From Micromonospora_G sp044458865 (lineage in GTDB: Bacteria > Actinomycetota > Actinomycetes > Mycobacteriales > Micromonosporaceae): a stretch of DNA of 64,000 bases. The stretch lies in contig NZ_JBITIH010000003.1 of the NCBI RefSeq assembly GCF_044458865.1, forward strand, positions 248,001 through 312,000, given 5' to 3'. Numbering within the stretch: the first letter of the stretch is position 1; each line of letters opens with the position of its first letter. Under the pieces are notes generated by a model that was not told the DNA's origin, searched no databases, and saw only the letters and a program-made list of their open reading frames with translations. The position numbers were made by a program, and so were the translations under genes. This document shows, piece by piece, positions 1 through 8,174 of the stretch.

Positions 1-2
1 GG

Positions 3-1721
3 TCAGTGGCCTGGGGTCGGCGGGGGGAGGAAGAGCAGGAGATCACGCAGGGAGTCAAGCACGGTGGGAGGTAGTGCGGATCGGGCAGCAAAATCCTCGA
101 ACGAGACAAATCCGCCGCGCAGGGACCGCTCCATCGCGATCTGCCGGCCCTGTTCCGGTGCGATCCCCGGCAGACTCCAGAGCACATGGTCGACAACCGC
201 GTTGACGTCGATCAGACCGCCGTCGTCGACGGTACGGAGCAGATCGGGCCGGCCGATACGCAATCCCACCCGCGCGGCCGGATAGTGCTGGAGCAACTGT
301 CGAGCCTGCTCCCGCCGGGCCCGTTGGGCCACCGCGAGGTCACTCGTCGGCTCCCTCGCCGACCGGTCCATCCAGAGGTTGATCAGCAGTGCGTGGACCG
401 CCCCCACGAGCCAGATCGTCCACAGCGCCGTAACCGCGACGACGTCGAATACGGTGAGGTCCACCTCCTCCTCTTCCAACTGCACCACCCAGGTGAGGAA
501 CAAAGCCGTCAATGCGGCGTAGATCAGCACCGTCGCGGCCAGTAGACGACCCCGACGCTGGGAGTAGTGGTAGAGCATGACGAGCCAGGTGAACAGGCCG
601 CAGGTGACCAGCACGGTCACCATTCCGACGCCGCCTTCCAACCAGGGGCTCCACGTCCGGCGGCCGGTCTCGGCCGCGAGCGTCCCCTGGCCCGGCAGCA
701 TCGGCATCGGCACCGGCATCGGCACCGCCGCGAAGGCGGGCGGGCCGGCCACCGCGAAGGCAGGCGGGTAGACCGGACCCGGCGGCGTAGCCAGGACGGT
801 GGGCACAGGCGCGGATGCCGGCACGGGCTCGGTGACGGGCTCGGTGACGGGCGCCGCCGCAGGTACGACAGCCCGCGCGGCAAACGGTACGGCCGCAGCC
901 GCCGGTGCGATCAGCACCGGTGGCACGAATCGTTCCTGCTCACCCGCCGCCCCGAGGGTCGGATCGGACCGCAGGATCCGCCGGTGCAGTTCCTGGAGGT
1001 TCTCGCCGGGCTCGACGCCGTACTCCTCGCGGAGCAGTGCCCGTACCTCACGGAACGCCGCCAGGGCCTCGGCCTGCCTCCCGGAGCGGTAGAGCGCCAA
1101 CATGAGCAGCCCGTGCAGTTGCTCCCGTACCGGAAATCGGCCGACCGCCTGGATCAGGTCGGTGACCATCTCCTTGTGCCGGCCGAGGCCCAGCTCGACC
1201 TCGGCCCAGGACTCCAACGCCGCCGCCCGACCCTCGACCAGGCGCGTACGCGCCGCGTCGAAGAAGGTCCCGTTGAGCCCGACGAGCGGCTCGCCCTGCC
1301 AGAGCGCCAGGGCCCGGCGCAGTTCGTCGGCGGCCTCATCCGACCGCTCCTCGGTACGCGCGACCGCCGCCCGCCGGACCAGACGCTCGAAGAGCTCCAC
1401 GTCGAGGTTCTCGGCGGAGACCCGCAACTGGTAACCGGCGTCGGTGAGGGTCAGTAGCTGTCCCGGGCTGCGTGGTGACCGCTCCGGCTCCAGCACCCGG
1501 CGCAGCCCCGCGACGTACTTCTGCACGACGTTCGGACCGTTCATCGGCGGCTCGTCCTGCCAGACCGCGTCGACGATCTGGGTGGGCGAGACCGGACGTC
1601 CGGCATAGAGCAGCAGCATGGCGAGCACCGCTCGCTGCTTGCCCGGCCCAAGGTCGAGTTCCCGGTCACCATGCCACGCCCGCAGTGGCCCCAGCAGCTC
1701 GAAGCGCAGGCCCGCGCCCAT
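3..1721 (-). CDS. SARP/AfsR-type transcriptional regulator with C-terminal membrane and helix-hairpin-helix region
   Basis: The 572-residue product opens with an OmpR-type winged helix (about residues 5-100, beginning RFELLGPLRAWHG) followed by a bacterial transcriptional activation domain (about 105-250, ending near EEYGVEPGENLQELHRRIL). This is the SARP/BTAD arrangement that activates antibiotic and other promoters. After a proline/alanine-rich linker (about 265-355) come three predicted membrane helices (about 365-460), then a cytoplasmic tail resembling a helix-hairpin-helix fold (LIDVNAVVDHVLWSLPGI). Most SARPs are soluble or fused to NB-ARC/TPR, so a membrane-anchored form is unusual and may act like CadC-type tethered regulators (inference). 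The start ATG gives an intact wHTH. It is divergent from the lipoprotein gene at 1880. The stop codon lies at 3-5, so the gene is complete. Confidence 0.85.
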   Translation of the reverse strand: MGAGLRFELLGPLRAWHGDRELDLGPGKQRAVLAMLLLYAGRPVSPTQIVDAVWQDEPPMNGPNVVQKYVAGLRRVLEPERSPRSPGQLLTLTDAGYQLRVSAENLDVELFERLVRRAAVARTEERSDEAADELRRALALWQGEPLVGLNGTFFDAARTRLVEGRAAALESWAEVELGLGRHKEMVTDLIQAVGRFPVREQLHGLLMLALYRSGRQAEALAAFREVRALLREEYGVEPGENLQELHRRILRSDPTLGAAGEQERFVPPVLIAPAAAAVPFAARAVVPAAAPVTEPVTEPVPASAPVPTVLATPPGPVYPPAFAVAGPPAFAAVPMPVPMPMLPGQGTLAAETGRRTWSPWLEGGVGMVTVLVTCGLFTWLVMLYHYSQRRGRLLAATVLIYAALTALFLTWVVQLEEEEVDLTVFDVVAVTALWTIWLVGAVHALLINLWMDRSAREPTSDLAVAQRARREQARQLLQHYPAARVGLRIGRPDLLRTVDDGGLIDVNAVVDHVLWSLPGIAPEQGRQIAMERSLRGGFVSFEDFAARSALPPTVLDSLRDLLLFLPPPTPGH

Positions 1722-1879
1722 CTACACCCCGCTCCTGACCTCGGATTCCGCCGGCCGCAGTGCGCGTCAGCCGGACGGCAGCATAACGACAGCGGTACGG
1801 CAGTACGCGCTGACATTCTCATGATCGAAACGCACATCCCCGCCCGGCGCAGTCATGCGGGCAGAGAGAAGAGATAGAC

Positions 1880-2704
1880 ATGCGGCGACGTACCACCACG
1901 ATCAATACCTTCCGGCGAGCGACCGTCACCGCTGCCGCACTCGCCACCATCGCCGGCACGTTGGCCGGCTGCGGGCAGGACACGCCCGGCTCGTCGGAGT
2001 GGGCAGCGCCCGCAGCGACCTCGGCCGCACCTAATCCTAAGGAGACACTGCTCGCGGCGGTGCCCGACGAGACCCGGCCCAGCTTCAGCTACACCATCAA
2101 GGACTGGGAAACGACGATCACCGGCGAGGTGGCGCCGGAGTCCAAGGGCGTACACCTGCGGTTGTCGTACAAGGAGCCCGAGTTGGGGTTCACCATGCAC
2201 ATGGCGTACCTGACCGTCGACCAGCAGACCTGGACAAAAATTACCTTCACCGAGACCAAGGGCCTGACCGGCCTACCGAAGCTGCCGACCAAGTGGATGA
2301 AACTGGATCCGGCGAAGCTGACCGGTGACGACAGCCTGCCGACCACGTACGAGAGCGCCGACGTGGCCGGGTTGAAGCCGGTCGTGGCGAACACGACCGT
2401 CACGCAGGGCGCCTCCGGGAAGTACAGCGGGACCGTCGACCTGAGCGGTCCGGCGGCCACCGACGTACTGAGCGAGGAGACCATCGCCGGGATCGGTGAG
2501 GCGGCGAAGGCCCTGCCGTTCGAGGCGACCGTCGACGCGGAGAGCCGGCTCACCTCGTTTGTCGTCCACGTGCCCACCGTGGGCAAGACAAAGGCGTACG
2601 ACTACAGCGTCACCATCGGCGACTACGGCAAGGCGCCGGCGGTGACAGCCCCGACTGAGACCGTCTCCGCGCCGGCGGCGGCGTACGAGATCCTCAACGG
2701 CTGA
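1880..2704 (+). CDS. Secreted lipoprotein, function unknown
   Basis: The 274-residue product has a basic N-terminus, a hydrophobic stretch and a lipobox LAGC at about residues 28-31, so it should be diacylated and anchored outside the membrane. The mature part (about 35-274) is a beta-rich domain with repeated threonine/valine strands and lysine-rich turns. It resembles the LppX/LprAFG-type or other ligand-binding actinobacterial lipoproteins in style, but no specific motif fixes a function. A purine-rich GAGAAGAG lies 8 bases before the ATG. It is divergent from the membrane SARP regulator, and the shared 158-bp gap could carry both promoters. A strong hairpin follows the stop. Confidence 0.8.
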   Translation: MRRRTTTINTFRRATVTAAALATIAGTLAGCGQDTPGSSEWAAPAATSAAPNPKETLLAAVPDETRPSFSYTIKDWETTITGEVAPESKGVHLRLSYKEPELGFTMHMAYLTVDQQTWTKITFTETKGLTGLPKLPTKWMKLDPAKLTGDDSLPTTYESADVAGLKPVVANTTVTQGASGKYSGTVDLSGPAATDVLSEETIAGIGEAAKALPFEATVDAESRLTSFVVHVPTVGKTKAYDYSVTIGDYGKAPAVTAPTETVSAPAAAYEILNG

Positions 2705-2714
2705 TCCCGTAGGT

Positions 2715-2760
2715 CGGTGCGGAGGGGACGGACACACGGGGGTCCGTCCCCTCCGCACCG
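2715..2760. terminator. Bidirectional hairpin terminator
   Basis: Perfect inverted repeat with 19-bp arms (2715-2733 and 2742-2760) and an 8-nt loop. It lies between the convergent lipoprotein gene and livM, so it can serve both strands. Confidence 0.85.
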
Positions 2761-2761
2761 G

Positions 2762-3883
2762 CTACCTCGACGAACGGGCCGGGAAGAGGCGCCGGATCGG
2801 GGCGATCCGGCTACCGAGGCTGGCCAGGCCGCCGGGGAAGAAGTAGACCGCGAGAATGAAGACGGTGCCGAGGACGAAGAGCGGCTGGGAGAGCGGCCCG
2901 CTCAGCACACCGGGGAGCGAGTCCACCGCGGCCGAGGAGCCGAAATCGGTGAGCCGGTGGTCGAGGTACATGTAGAGGATGCCGCCCAGGACCGGTCCCC
3001 ATCGCGTACCAGGTCCGCCGAGCACCACCATGACCAGCAGCGACAGGGTCAACTCGGAGGAGGTGATATGCGGCGACGCGCCACCGACGAGCAGGCAGTA
3101 GATCACCCCACCGGCGGTGGCGAGGCTGCCGGAGAGGGTGAACGCGACCAGCTTGAACCGGTACGGGTCCAGCCCGAGCACCCCGATCCGCCGCTCGTCG
3201 TCGCGAAGCCCGGCGAGCACCCGCCCGGTCGGCGAGGCGGCGACCCGGGCGACCACGAAGACGACCAGGGCCAGGTACGCCAGCGCCAACCAGTAGAGGT
3301 TGACCGTGTTCGCCACCCCGACCAGACTCTCCGGCAACCCGGAGACGTCCAGCGGAAGCCCTTCCTCGCCACCGGTCAGGCCCTGGAAGTCCAGCGCCAC
3401 CAGGGTCGCGCCGACCTGGGCGAAGGCGAGCGTCACCATGGCGAAGGCGATCCCAGCCGTACGCAGCGCCACCGCGCCGAGCAGGGCGGCCAGGATGGCG
3501 CCGCCGACGAGGGTCAGCAGCGCCGCCTGCCAGAGCGGCAGCCCGCCCTTGGTCACCAGGATGTCGGTGCCGTACACCCCGGCGGCGAAATAGAGCGCGT
3601 GTCCGAAGGAGAGCATGCCGGTACGCCCGAAGAGCAGGTCGTAGCCGGCGGCGAGTCCGCCGAAGACGAGACAGATGGCGAGCAGTTGCAGGGTGCCGGG
3701 CGAGTTGAGCGGCCCGTCGAAGATCCCGGGCAGCGACACCGTCGAGTACGGCAAGATGGCGAAGACCAGAAGCGCCACCAGCGGCAACCAGGGCCGGACC
3801 ATGGCGTACCAACTCCGCCGCTCTGGCTGTCCCGGCGCGGCGGCGGGCGCGGTCTCGACCGGCGAGGTTTGCAGCTCGGTCAT
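2762..3883 (-). CDS. livM: Branched-chain amino acid ABC transporter permease LivM
   Basis: The 373-residue polytopic inner-membrane protein belongs to the LivM family. About ten hydrophobic helices start near residue 30, and the family signature GLAAGYDLLFGRTGMLSFGH is followed by regions typical of the LivM permease. It pairs with LivH to form the channel for branched-chain amino acids or a related substrate. The ATG is preceded by GAGGAGG at 5 bases. The gene lies 73 bp downstream of livH and is the last gene of the operon, ending 1 bp before the hairpin at 2715-2760. UrtC (urea) is a close homologue, so substrate choice is not proven by sequence alone. Confidence 0.92.
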   Translation of the reverse strand: MTELQTSPVETAPAAAPGQPERRSWYAMVRPWLPLVALLVFAILPYSTVSLPGIFDGPLNSPGTLQLLAICLVFGGLAAGYDLLFGRTGMLSFGHALYFAAGVYGTDILVTKGGLPLWQAALLTLVGGAILAALLGAVALRTAGIAFAMVTLAFAQVGATLVALDFQGLTGGEEGLPLDVSGLPESLVGVANTVNLYWLALAYLALVVFVVARVAASPTGRVLAGLRDDERRIGVLGLDPYRFKLVAFTLSGSLATAGGVIYCLLVGGASPHITSSELTLSLLVMVVLGGPGTRWGPVLGGILYMYLDHRLTDFGSSAAVDSLPGVLSGPLSQPLFVLGTVFILAVYFFPGGLASLGSRIAPIRRLFPARSSR

Positions 3884-3956
3884 GCCGCCTCCTCGCTTCG
3901 TTCGTCGCCGACATGCCTTGTGAAACTGAGCTGATTGATGACCTCGCTTCGCTCGG

Positions 3957-4847
3957 TCATGCCGTTACCGCCTTTCCGGCGATGCCCTGTGGGCGGAGCA
4001 GCAGCACCGCCGCGAGCAGGGCGACGACGCAGAGGTCACCGGCGCCCGAGGTGCCGTAGTAGTTGACGAACTGCTGCAACAGCCCGACGACGACCGCCGC
4101 GTACGCGGAGCCGACCACCGAGCCCATCCCGCCGATGACCACCACGATGAAGGCGAAGATGAGCAGCGAACCGCCCTGGCTGGGCGAGACCGACCCGTAG
4201 TAGACACCGCCGAGTCCCCCGGCGAGCGCGGCGACCGCCCCACCGATCACGAAGACCAGGGTGAACGCCTTGCGGACGTCGATGCCGAGTGCGGTGACCA
4301 TCTCCCGGTTCTCCACCCCGGCCCGGATGATCAGGCCGTAGCGGGTGTAGCGGAGGAAACCGAGGAGCAGGGCGAGCACCACGACGGCGGCGACGATCAG
4401 CAGCAGGATCGAGTTCGGCACCTTCGCGCCGAGCACGACGCTCACCTGCCGGCTCCAGTCCGGCCGGGGGAAGTCGCGCGGGTCCGCTCCCCAGGAGGCT
4501 TGCAGCAGCGCCACTCCGGCGAGCGAGAGGCCGACGGTGACCAGCACCTGTTCGATGTTGCGGGAGTAGAGCGGGCGGATCATCACGAGTTCGACCAGGG
4601 CCCCGACCAGCGCACCGGCGGCCACCCCGAAGGCGACCGCGAGCACGAAGCCGAATCCTCCCGGCCCGGCGCCGGGCAGGTTGTTCGCCGCCCACCAGGT
4701 GCCGTACGCGCCGACGGAGAGGAAGAGCCCGTGGGCGAAGTTGAGTACGTCGGCGAGGCCGAACACCAGGGAGAGCCCGGCGGCGACGAGGAAGTACAAC
4801 GCGGCCAGGCCGAGCCCGGTCAGCGTCAACAGCACGATCGTGCCCAT
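3957..4847 (-). CDS. livH: Branched-chain amino acid ABC transporter permease LivH
   Basis: A 296-residue membrane protein starting MGTIVLLTLTGLGLAALYFL, with the LivH signature GLADVLNFAHGLFLSVGAYG around residues 33-52 and the conserved GGMGSVVGSAYAAVVVG segment near the C-terminus. An in-frame extension upstream of this ATG is arginine-rich and lies inside livF, so the ATG at 4847 is chosen. It overlaps the livF stop by one base (TGATG), implying translational coupling. It forms the permease heterodimer with LivM. Confidence 0.92.
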   Translation of the reverse strand: MGTIVLLTLTGLGLAALYFLVAAGLSLVFGLADVLNFAHGLFLSVGAYGTWWAANNLPGAGPGGFGFVLAVAFGVAAGALVGALVELVMIRPLYSRNIEQVLVTVGLSLAGVALLQASWGADPRDFPRPDWSRQVSVVLGAKVPNSILLLIVAAVVVLALLLGFLRYTRYGLIIRAGVENREMVTALGIDVRKAFTLVFVIGGAVAALAGGLGGVYYGSVSPSQGGSLLIFAFIVVVIGGMGSVVGSAYAAVVVGLLQQFVNYYGTSGAGDLCVVALLAAVLLLRPQGIAGKAVTA

Positions 4848-5578
4848 CAGGCGTGCACCCCCGACGATCCGACTCCGAGCAGGGACTTGGTCAGCGCCGG
4901 CTCCTCCAGCAGTTGCCGGGCGTCGCCGGTCCAGGCGACCCGTCCGGCGTCGAGCACGATCGCGGCCTGGGCGAGTCGGCGTACGACGGCGAGGTTCTGC
5001 TCGACGAGCAGCACCGGCACGGTGACCGCGACCCGTTCGAGCACCTCGGCGACCTCGGTGACGACCTTCGGCGCGAGTCCCTTGGTCGGCTCGTCGACCA
5101 GCAGCAGCCGGTTGTCGTTGAGCAGGACCCGGCCGATGGCGAGCATCTGTTGCTGGCCACCGGAGAGTGAGCCGGCCCGTTGGCGTCCGCGCCGGTCCAG
5201 CTCGGGGAAGAGTTCGTAGACCTTGTCGTACGCCGGGGCGGTGCCGCGCTGTTCGGCGAGGCGCAGGTTCTCGGCGACGGTGAGGCCGGCGAAGACGCAC
5301 CGGTCCTCGGGGACGTATCCGAGCCCGCCCCGGACGAGTTTGTGGGTCGGCTGCCCGGTGAGGCTGCGCCCGCCGGTGCGGATGGTGCCGCGTACCTCGC
5401 CGTTGCGTGGGGTGAGGCCGATGACGGCGCGCAGGGTGGTGGTCTTGCCGACCCCGTTGCGTCCGAGCAGCACGGTGACCCCGGTCGGCGCGACGGTGAA
5501 GGAGACGCCCTGGAGGATGTGCAGCCCGGCGATCCGTACCGACAGGTCCTCGACGGTCAGAATCGGTTCTGTACTCAT
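4847..5578 (-). CDS. livF: Branched-chain amino acid ABC transporter ATP-binding protein LivF
   Basis: A 243-residue ABC ATPase. Walker A is GRNGVGKTT (about residues 38-46), the signature is LSGGQQQ (about 138-144), Walker B is LLLVDEPTKGLAP, followed by the LVEQN segment typical of LivF. It powers transport together with LivG. The length matches the family. It overlaps livG by 4 bases (ATGA) and livH by 1 base. UrtE of the urea transporter is a near homologue, but the neighbouring binding protein fits a LivK-type system. Confidence 0.93.
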   Translation of the reverse strand: MSTEPILTVEDLSVRIAGLHILQGVSFTVAPTGVTVLLGRNGVGKTTTLRAVIGLTPRNGEVRGTIRTGGRSLTGQPTHKLVRGGLGYVPEDRCVFAGLTVAENLRLAEQRGTAPAYDKVYELFPELDRRGRQRAGSLSGGQQQMLAIGRVLLNDNRLLLVDEPTKGLAPKVVTEVAEVLERVAVTVPVLLVEQNLAVVRRLAQAAIVLDAGRVAWTGDARQLLEEPALTKSLLGVGSSGVHA

Positions 5579-6318
5579 AGGGACTCCCCCAGGTACGCCT
5601 CTTGCACGGTCGCGTTCGCCATCACGGTGTCCGGGGTGTCGATGGCGAGCAGCGCGCCGTGGTGCATGACGGCGATCCGGTCGGCGAGTTCCAGGATCAC
5701 GTCCATGTGGTGCTCGACCATCAGCACCGACCGGCCACTGTCTCCGGTCAGCGACCGGATCACCGCGACGAGTTCCGGTACGTCCTCGGCGCTGACCCCG
5801 GCCATCGGCTCGTCGAGGAGCATGACCTTTGGTTCCCCGGCGAGCAGGAGCGCGATTTCGAGTTTCCGTTTCTCACCGTGGGCGAGGTTGCCGGCGAGTG
5901 CCGTACCCCGGTGGCTGAGGCCGACCCGGTCGAGCGCCGTGTCGGCGGCGGCGGCCACGTCCCGGTCGGCCGCCGCCCGCCGCCACAGCTTCATCGAGCC
6001 GCCACGATGCGCCTGTACGGCGAGACGCACGTTCTCGCGCACGCTCAGCGACCCGAAGACGGAGGAGGACTGGAAGGTACGGCCGAGCCCGAGGCCGGCC
6101 CGCCGGTGTGGCGGTAGCCCGCTGATGTCCTGCCCGTGCAGCAGCACCTGGCCCTCGGTCGGGCGCCGCAGGCCGGAGATCAGGTTGAACAGGGACGTCT
6201 TGCCCGCGCCGTTCGGTCCGATCACGCCGAGGAACTCTCCCGGCGCGAGGTCGAAGGTGACGCTGTCGACGATGGCGACCTCGCCGATTCGCCAACTGAG
6301 GCCTCGGGTGGCCAGCAC
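5575..6318 (-). CDS. livG: Branched-chain amino acid ABC transporter ATP-binding protein LivG
   Basis: A 247-residue ABC ATPase with Walker A GPNGAGKTS (about residues 35-43), a LAHGEKRKLEIA signature variant typical of LivG, Walker B VMLLDEPMAGVS, and the H-loop segment LMVEHHMDV. The start is a GTG; the next upstream candidate in this region runs into a TAG. It begins 8 bp after livK stops and overlaps livF by 4 bases, as part of one operon. Confidence 0.92.
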   Translation of the reverse strand: MLATRGLSWRIGEVAIVDSVTFDLAPGEFLGVIGPNGAGKTSLFNLISGLRRPTEGQVLLHGQDISGLPPHRRAGLGLGRTFQSSSVFGSLSVRENVRLAVQAHRGGSMKLWRRAAADRDVAAAADTALDRVGLSHRGTALAGNLAHGEKRKLEIALLLAGEPKVMLLDEPMAGVSAEDVPELVAVIRSLTGDSGRSVLMVEHHMDVILELADRIAVMHHGALLAIDTPDTVMANATVQEAYLGESL

Positions 6319-6326
6319 TACGTCAC

Positions 6327-7535
6327 TCAGCCCTTCATGGCTACCGCGGGCGGCGCCGTCTCGTCGCTGGTCAGGGCCTTCTGAAGGTCGGCCTTGAGTT
6401 GGTCACCGGTGCCGGTCAGCTTGGCCTGGAACATCGGCTGGAGCAGGGCGTGGTCGGCCGCGCGGACGGTGTTCTTGCCCTTGACCCCGTCGAAGCTCCA
6501 CCCTTCGAGGGCGGTGACCATCTTGTCGACGTCGTCGCCGCCCTCGGTCGCGGCCCGGACCACCATCTGGGCGGCGGTGAAGCCGTCCGGGTGGAAGAGG
6601 TCGAGGACCCCGCCGGGGACGGCGGCCTTGAGCGCCTTGGTGGCGTCGTTGTCGACCGCGCCGTCGAAGAAGTGCGACAGGAACGAAATCTTGGTGCCGG
6701 CGGCGCCGAAGGTCGGCCAGGAGGCGCGGATGTCGAGCCCGGTGACGACCGTGGTGGAGGCGAGTACGCCCTGCTGGTCGAGGGTCTGCCACATCGCCGG
6801 GGCGGTGGTGCCGGCCCAGGCGACGAAGAGCAGGTCGGGCTTGGCGGAGTTGATCTGGCTGGCGAACGGGGTGAACTCGGTGGCGCTGGCCGGGGCGAGC
6901 ACACTGCTCACGGTGGCTCCGGCGCCGCCGATCACCGCTTGTACGGCAGCCTCGTTGCTCTTGCCGAACGCGCTGTCCTGGGCGAAGACGACGACCTTCT
7001 TGCCGGTCGCGTCGCCGATGAACGACTTGGCGGTGACGACGTCCTGGTACGACTGCCGCCCGGAGCGGAACGTGTACTTGTTGACGCCGGTGACCGCGTC
7101 GGTGGCGGCCGGGCCGGAGATGAAGAGCGTCTTGTTCTGGGCGGCGATCGGGGCGACCTGGAGGGCGACACCGGAGGCGGTCGAGCCAGCCAGGATCTTG
7201 ACGCCCTTGCCGATCAGGTCCTTGGCCGCCGAGACCGCCTTTGCCGGGTCACCGGCGTCGTCGACCTCGGTCACCTCGACCGGCCGGTTGCCGATCTTGT
7301 TGGTGCCCTTGGTCGCGTACTTGAGGCCGGCCTCGAAGCCTTCCTTGTACTGCTTGCCGTAGCTGGCGAGCGCTCCGGACTGGGAGTAGACCAGGCCGAC
7401 CTTGACCGGGGTGGTGTTGGAGTCGCCGCCACCGGTGGCGGTCTCCTGCGGGCTGCCACATGCCGCAGCGGCGAGCGCCACGGCCATCAAACTCGCGGCG
7501 GCGACGAGCGCCCGCCGGGTGGTCCGGACCGTCAT
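6327..7535 (-). CDS. livK: Branched-chain amino acid ABC transporter substrate-binding lipoprotein LivK
   Basis: A 402-residue extracytoplasmic binding protein of the periplasmic-binding type 1 / Leu-Ile-Val family. The signal peptide MTVRTTRRALVAAASLMAVA ends in a lipobox AAAC at about residues 24-27, and the mature domain begins VKVGLVYSQSGALASYGKQY. The ATG at 7535 is chosen because GGAG sits 7 bases upstream and it puts the basic residues directly before the hydrophobic core; an in-frame ATG 69 bases further upstream would add an atypical leader. It is the first gene of the five-gene minus-strand operon, so the promoter should lie in 7536-7788. Confidence 0.92.
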   Translation of the reverse strand: MTVRTTRRALVAAASLMAVALAAAACGSPQETATGGGDSNTTPVKVGLVYSQSGALASYGKQYKEGFEAGLKYATKGTNKIGNRPVEVTEVDDAGDPAKAVSAAKDLIGKGVKILAGSTASGVALQVAPIAAQNKTLFISGPAATDAVTGVNKYTFRSGRQSYQDVVTAKSFIGDATGKKVVVFAQDSAFGKSNEAAVQAVIGGAGATVSSVLAPASATEFTPFASQINSAKPDLLFVAWAGTTAPAMWQTLDQQGVLASTTVVTGLDIRASWPTFGAAGTKISFLSHFFDGAVDNDATKALKAAVPGGVLDLFHPDGFTAAQMVVRAATEGGDDVDKMVTALEGWSFDGVKGKNTVRAADHALLQPMFQAKLTGTGDQLKADLQKALTSDETAPPAVAMKG

Positions 7536-7788
7536 GTATGGCTCCACGTGAGGGAGTAGTGGGAAACTTGTTTGTCGGCTCACGCTAGGAGTGACGTCAC
7601 CCACGGGCTATGTGGGCGAAACACATAAGTAACAGTGGTTGGGTGGCCTGGGCGGACAGCCGGCGCGAGGCCCTTCACGGTCGCGGCCATATAAGTCGTC
7701 GAGTTCTTACATGGAAAACCATGTAGCCACACGCTTTCCGCGTACGAACTCAGCGAAGCGCGCACCCCACGCCGTCCGACACTGTGCC

Positions 7789-8094
7789 ATGCCGCCCGCT
7801 CGGGTCGTACTCGAAGCGCACCTCGACCATGCCCGCCCGCTGGCGCAGACGGTCGAGCGCTATTTCGTCAACGCCCGGCTCGCCGACTACCTGGATCGGG
7901 CCGGGAAGAAACTCGCCTGGCCACCCGGCGACCGGGAACGGATCCGCGACGGCTACCTGTCCCTGCTCGACCGGGACCACTGGTCCGAGGTCGCCCGTGC
8001 CGGACTGGCGGCCGAGGACTTCGGTATGACCTGGCTCGCGGGGGAGGTCGCGCCCCGTCTCGGACTACGGGCACTGGTTCCACTACGCCACTGA
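7789..8094 (+). CDS. Conserved hypothetical protein
   Basis: The 101-residue product (starting MPPARVVLEAHLDHARPLAQ) is charged, probably helical and soluble. It has no signal peptide and no recognisable catalytic motif. The frame stays open further upstream, but that part is rich in arginine and poor in normal codon bias, so the ATG at 7789 is preferred. It is divergent from livK and convergent with the PhoX-type gene, with a clean bidirectional hairpin directly after it, which supports it being a real transcription unit. Function unknown. Confidence 0.5.
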   Translation: MPPARVVLEAHLDHARPLAQTVERYFVNARLADYLDRAGKKLAWPPGDRERIRDGYLSLLDRDHWSEVARAGLAAEDFGMTWLAGEVAPRLGLRALVPLRH

Positions 8095-8126
8095 CGACCG
8101 CCACCCCTGCGGCATCGGAGACAAAG

Positions 8127-8157
8127 ATGGGGGTCAGGCGGATCGCCTGACCCCCAT
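8127..8157. terminator. Bidirectional hairpin terminator
   Basis: Perfect 14-bp arms (8127-8140 and 8144-8157) around a 3-nt loop, between two convergent genes. Confidence 0.85.
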
Positions 8158-8174
8158 ACGTCGGTCTGACCCTG

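Noticed and set aside
2762..7535. Urea transporter (urtABCDE) instead of liv
   Set aside because: The families are close, but gene order, binding-protein style and absence of urease genes nearby favour a branched-chain amino acid system; substrate is still not proven.
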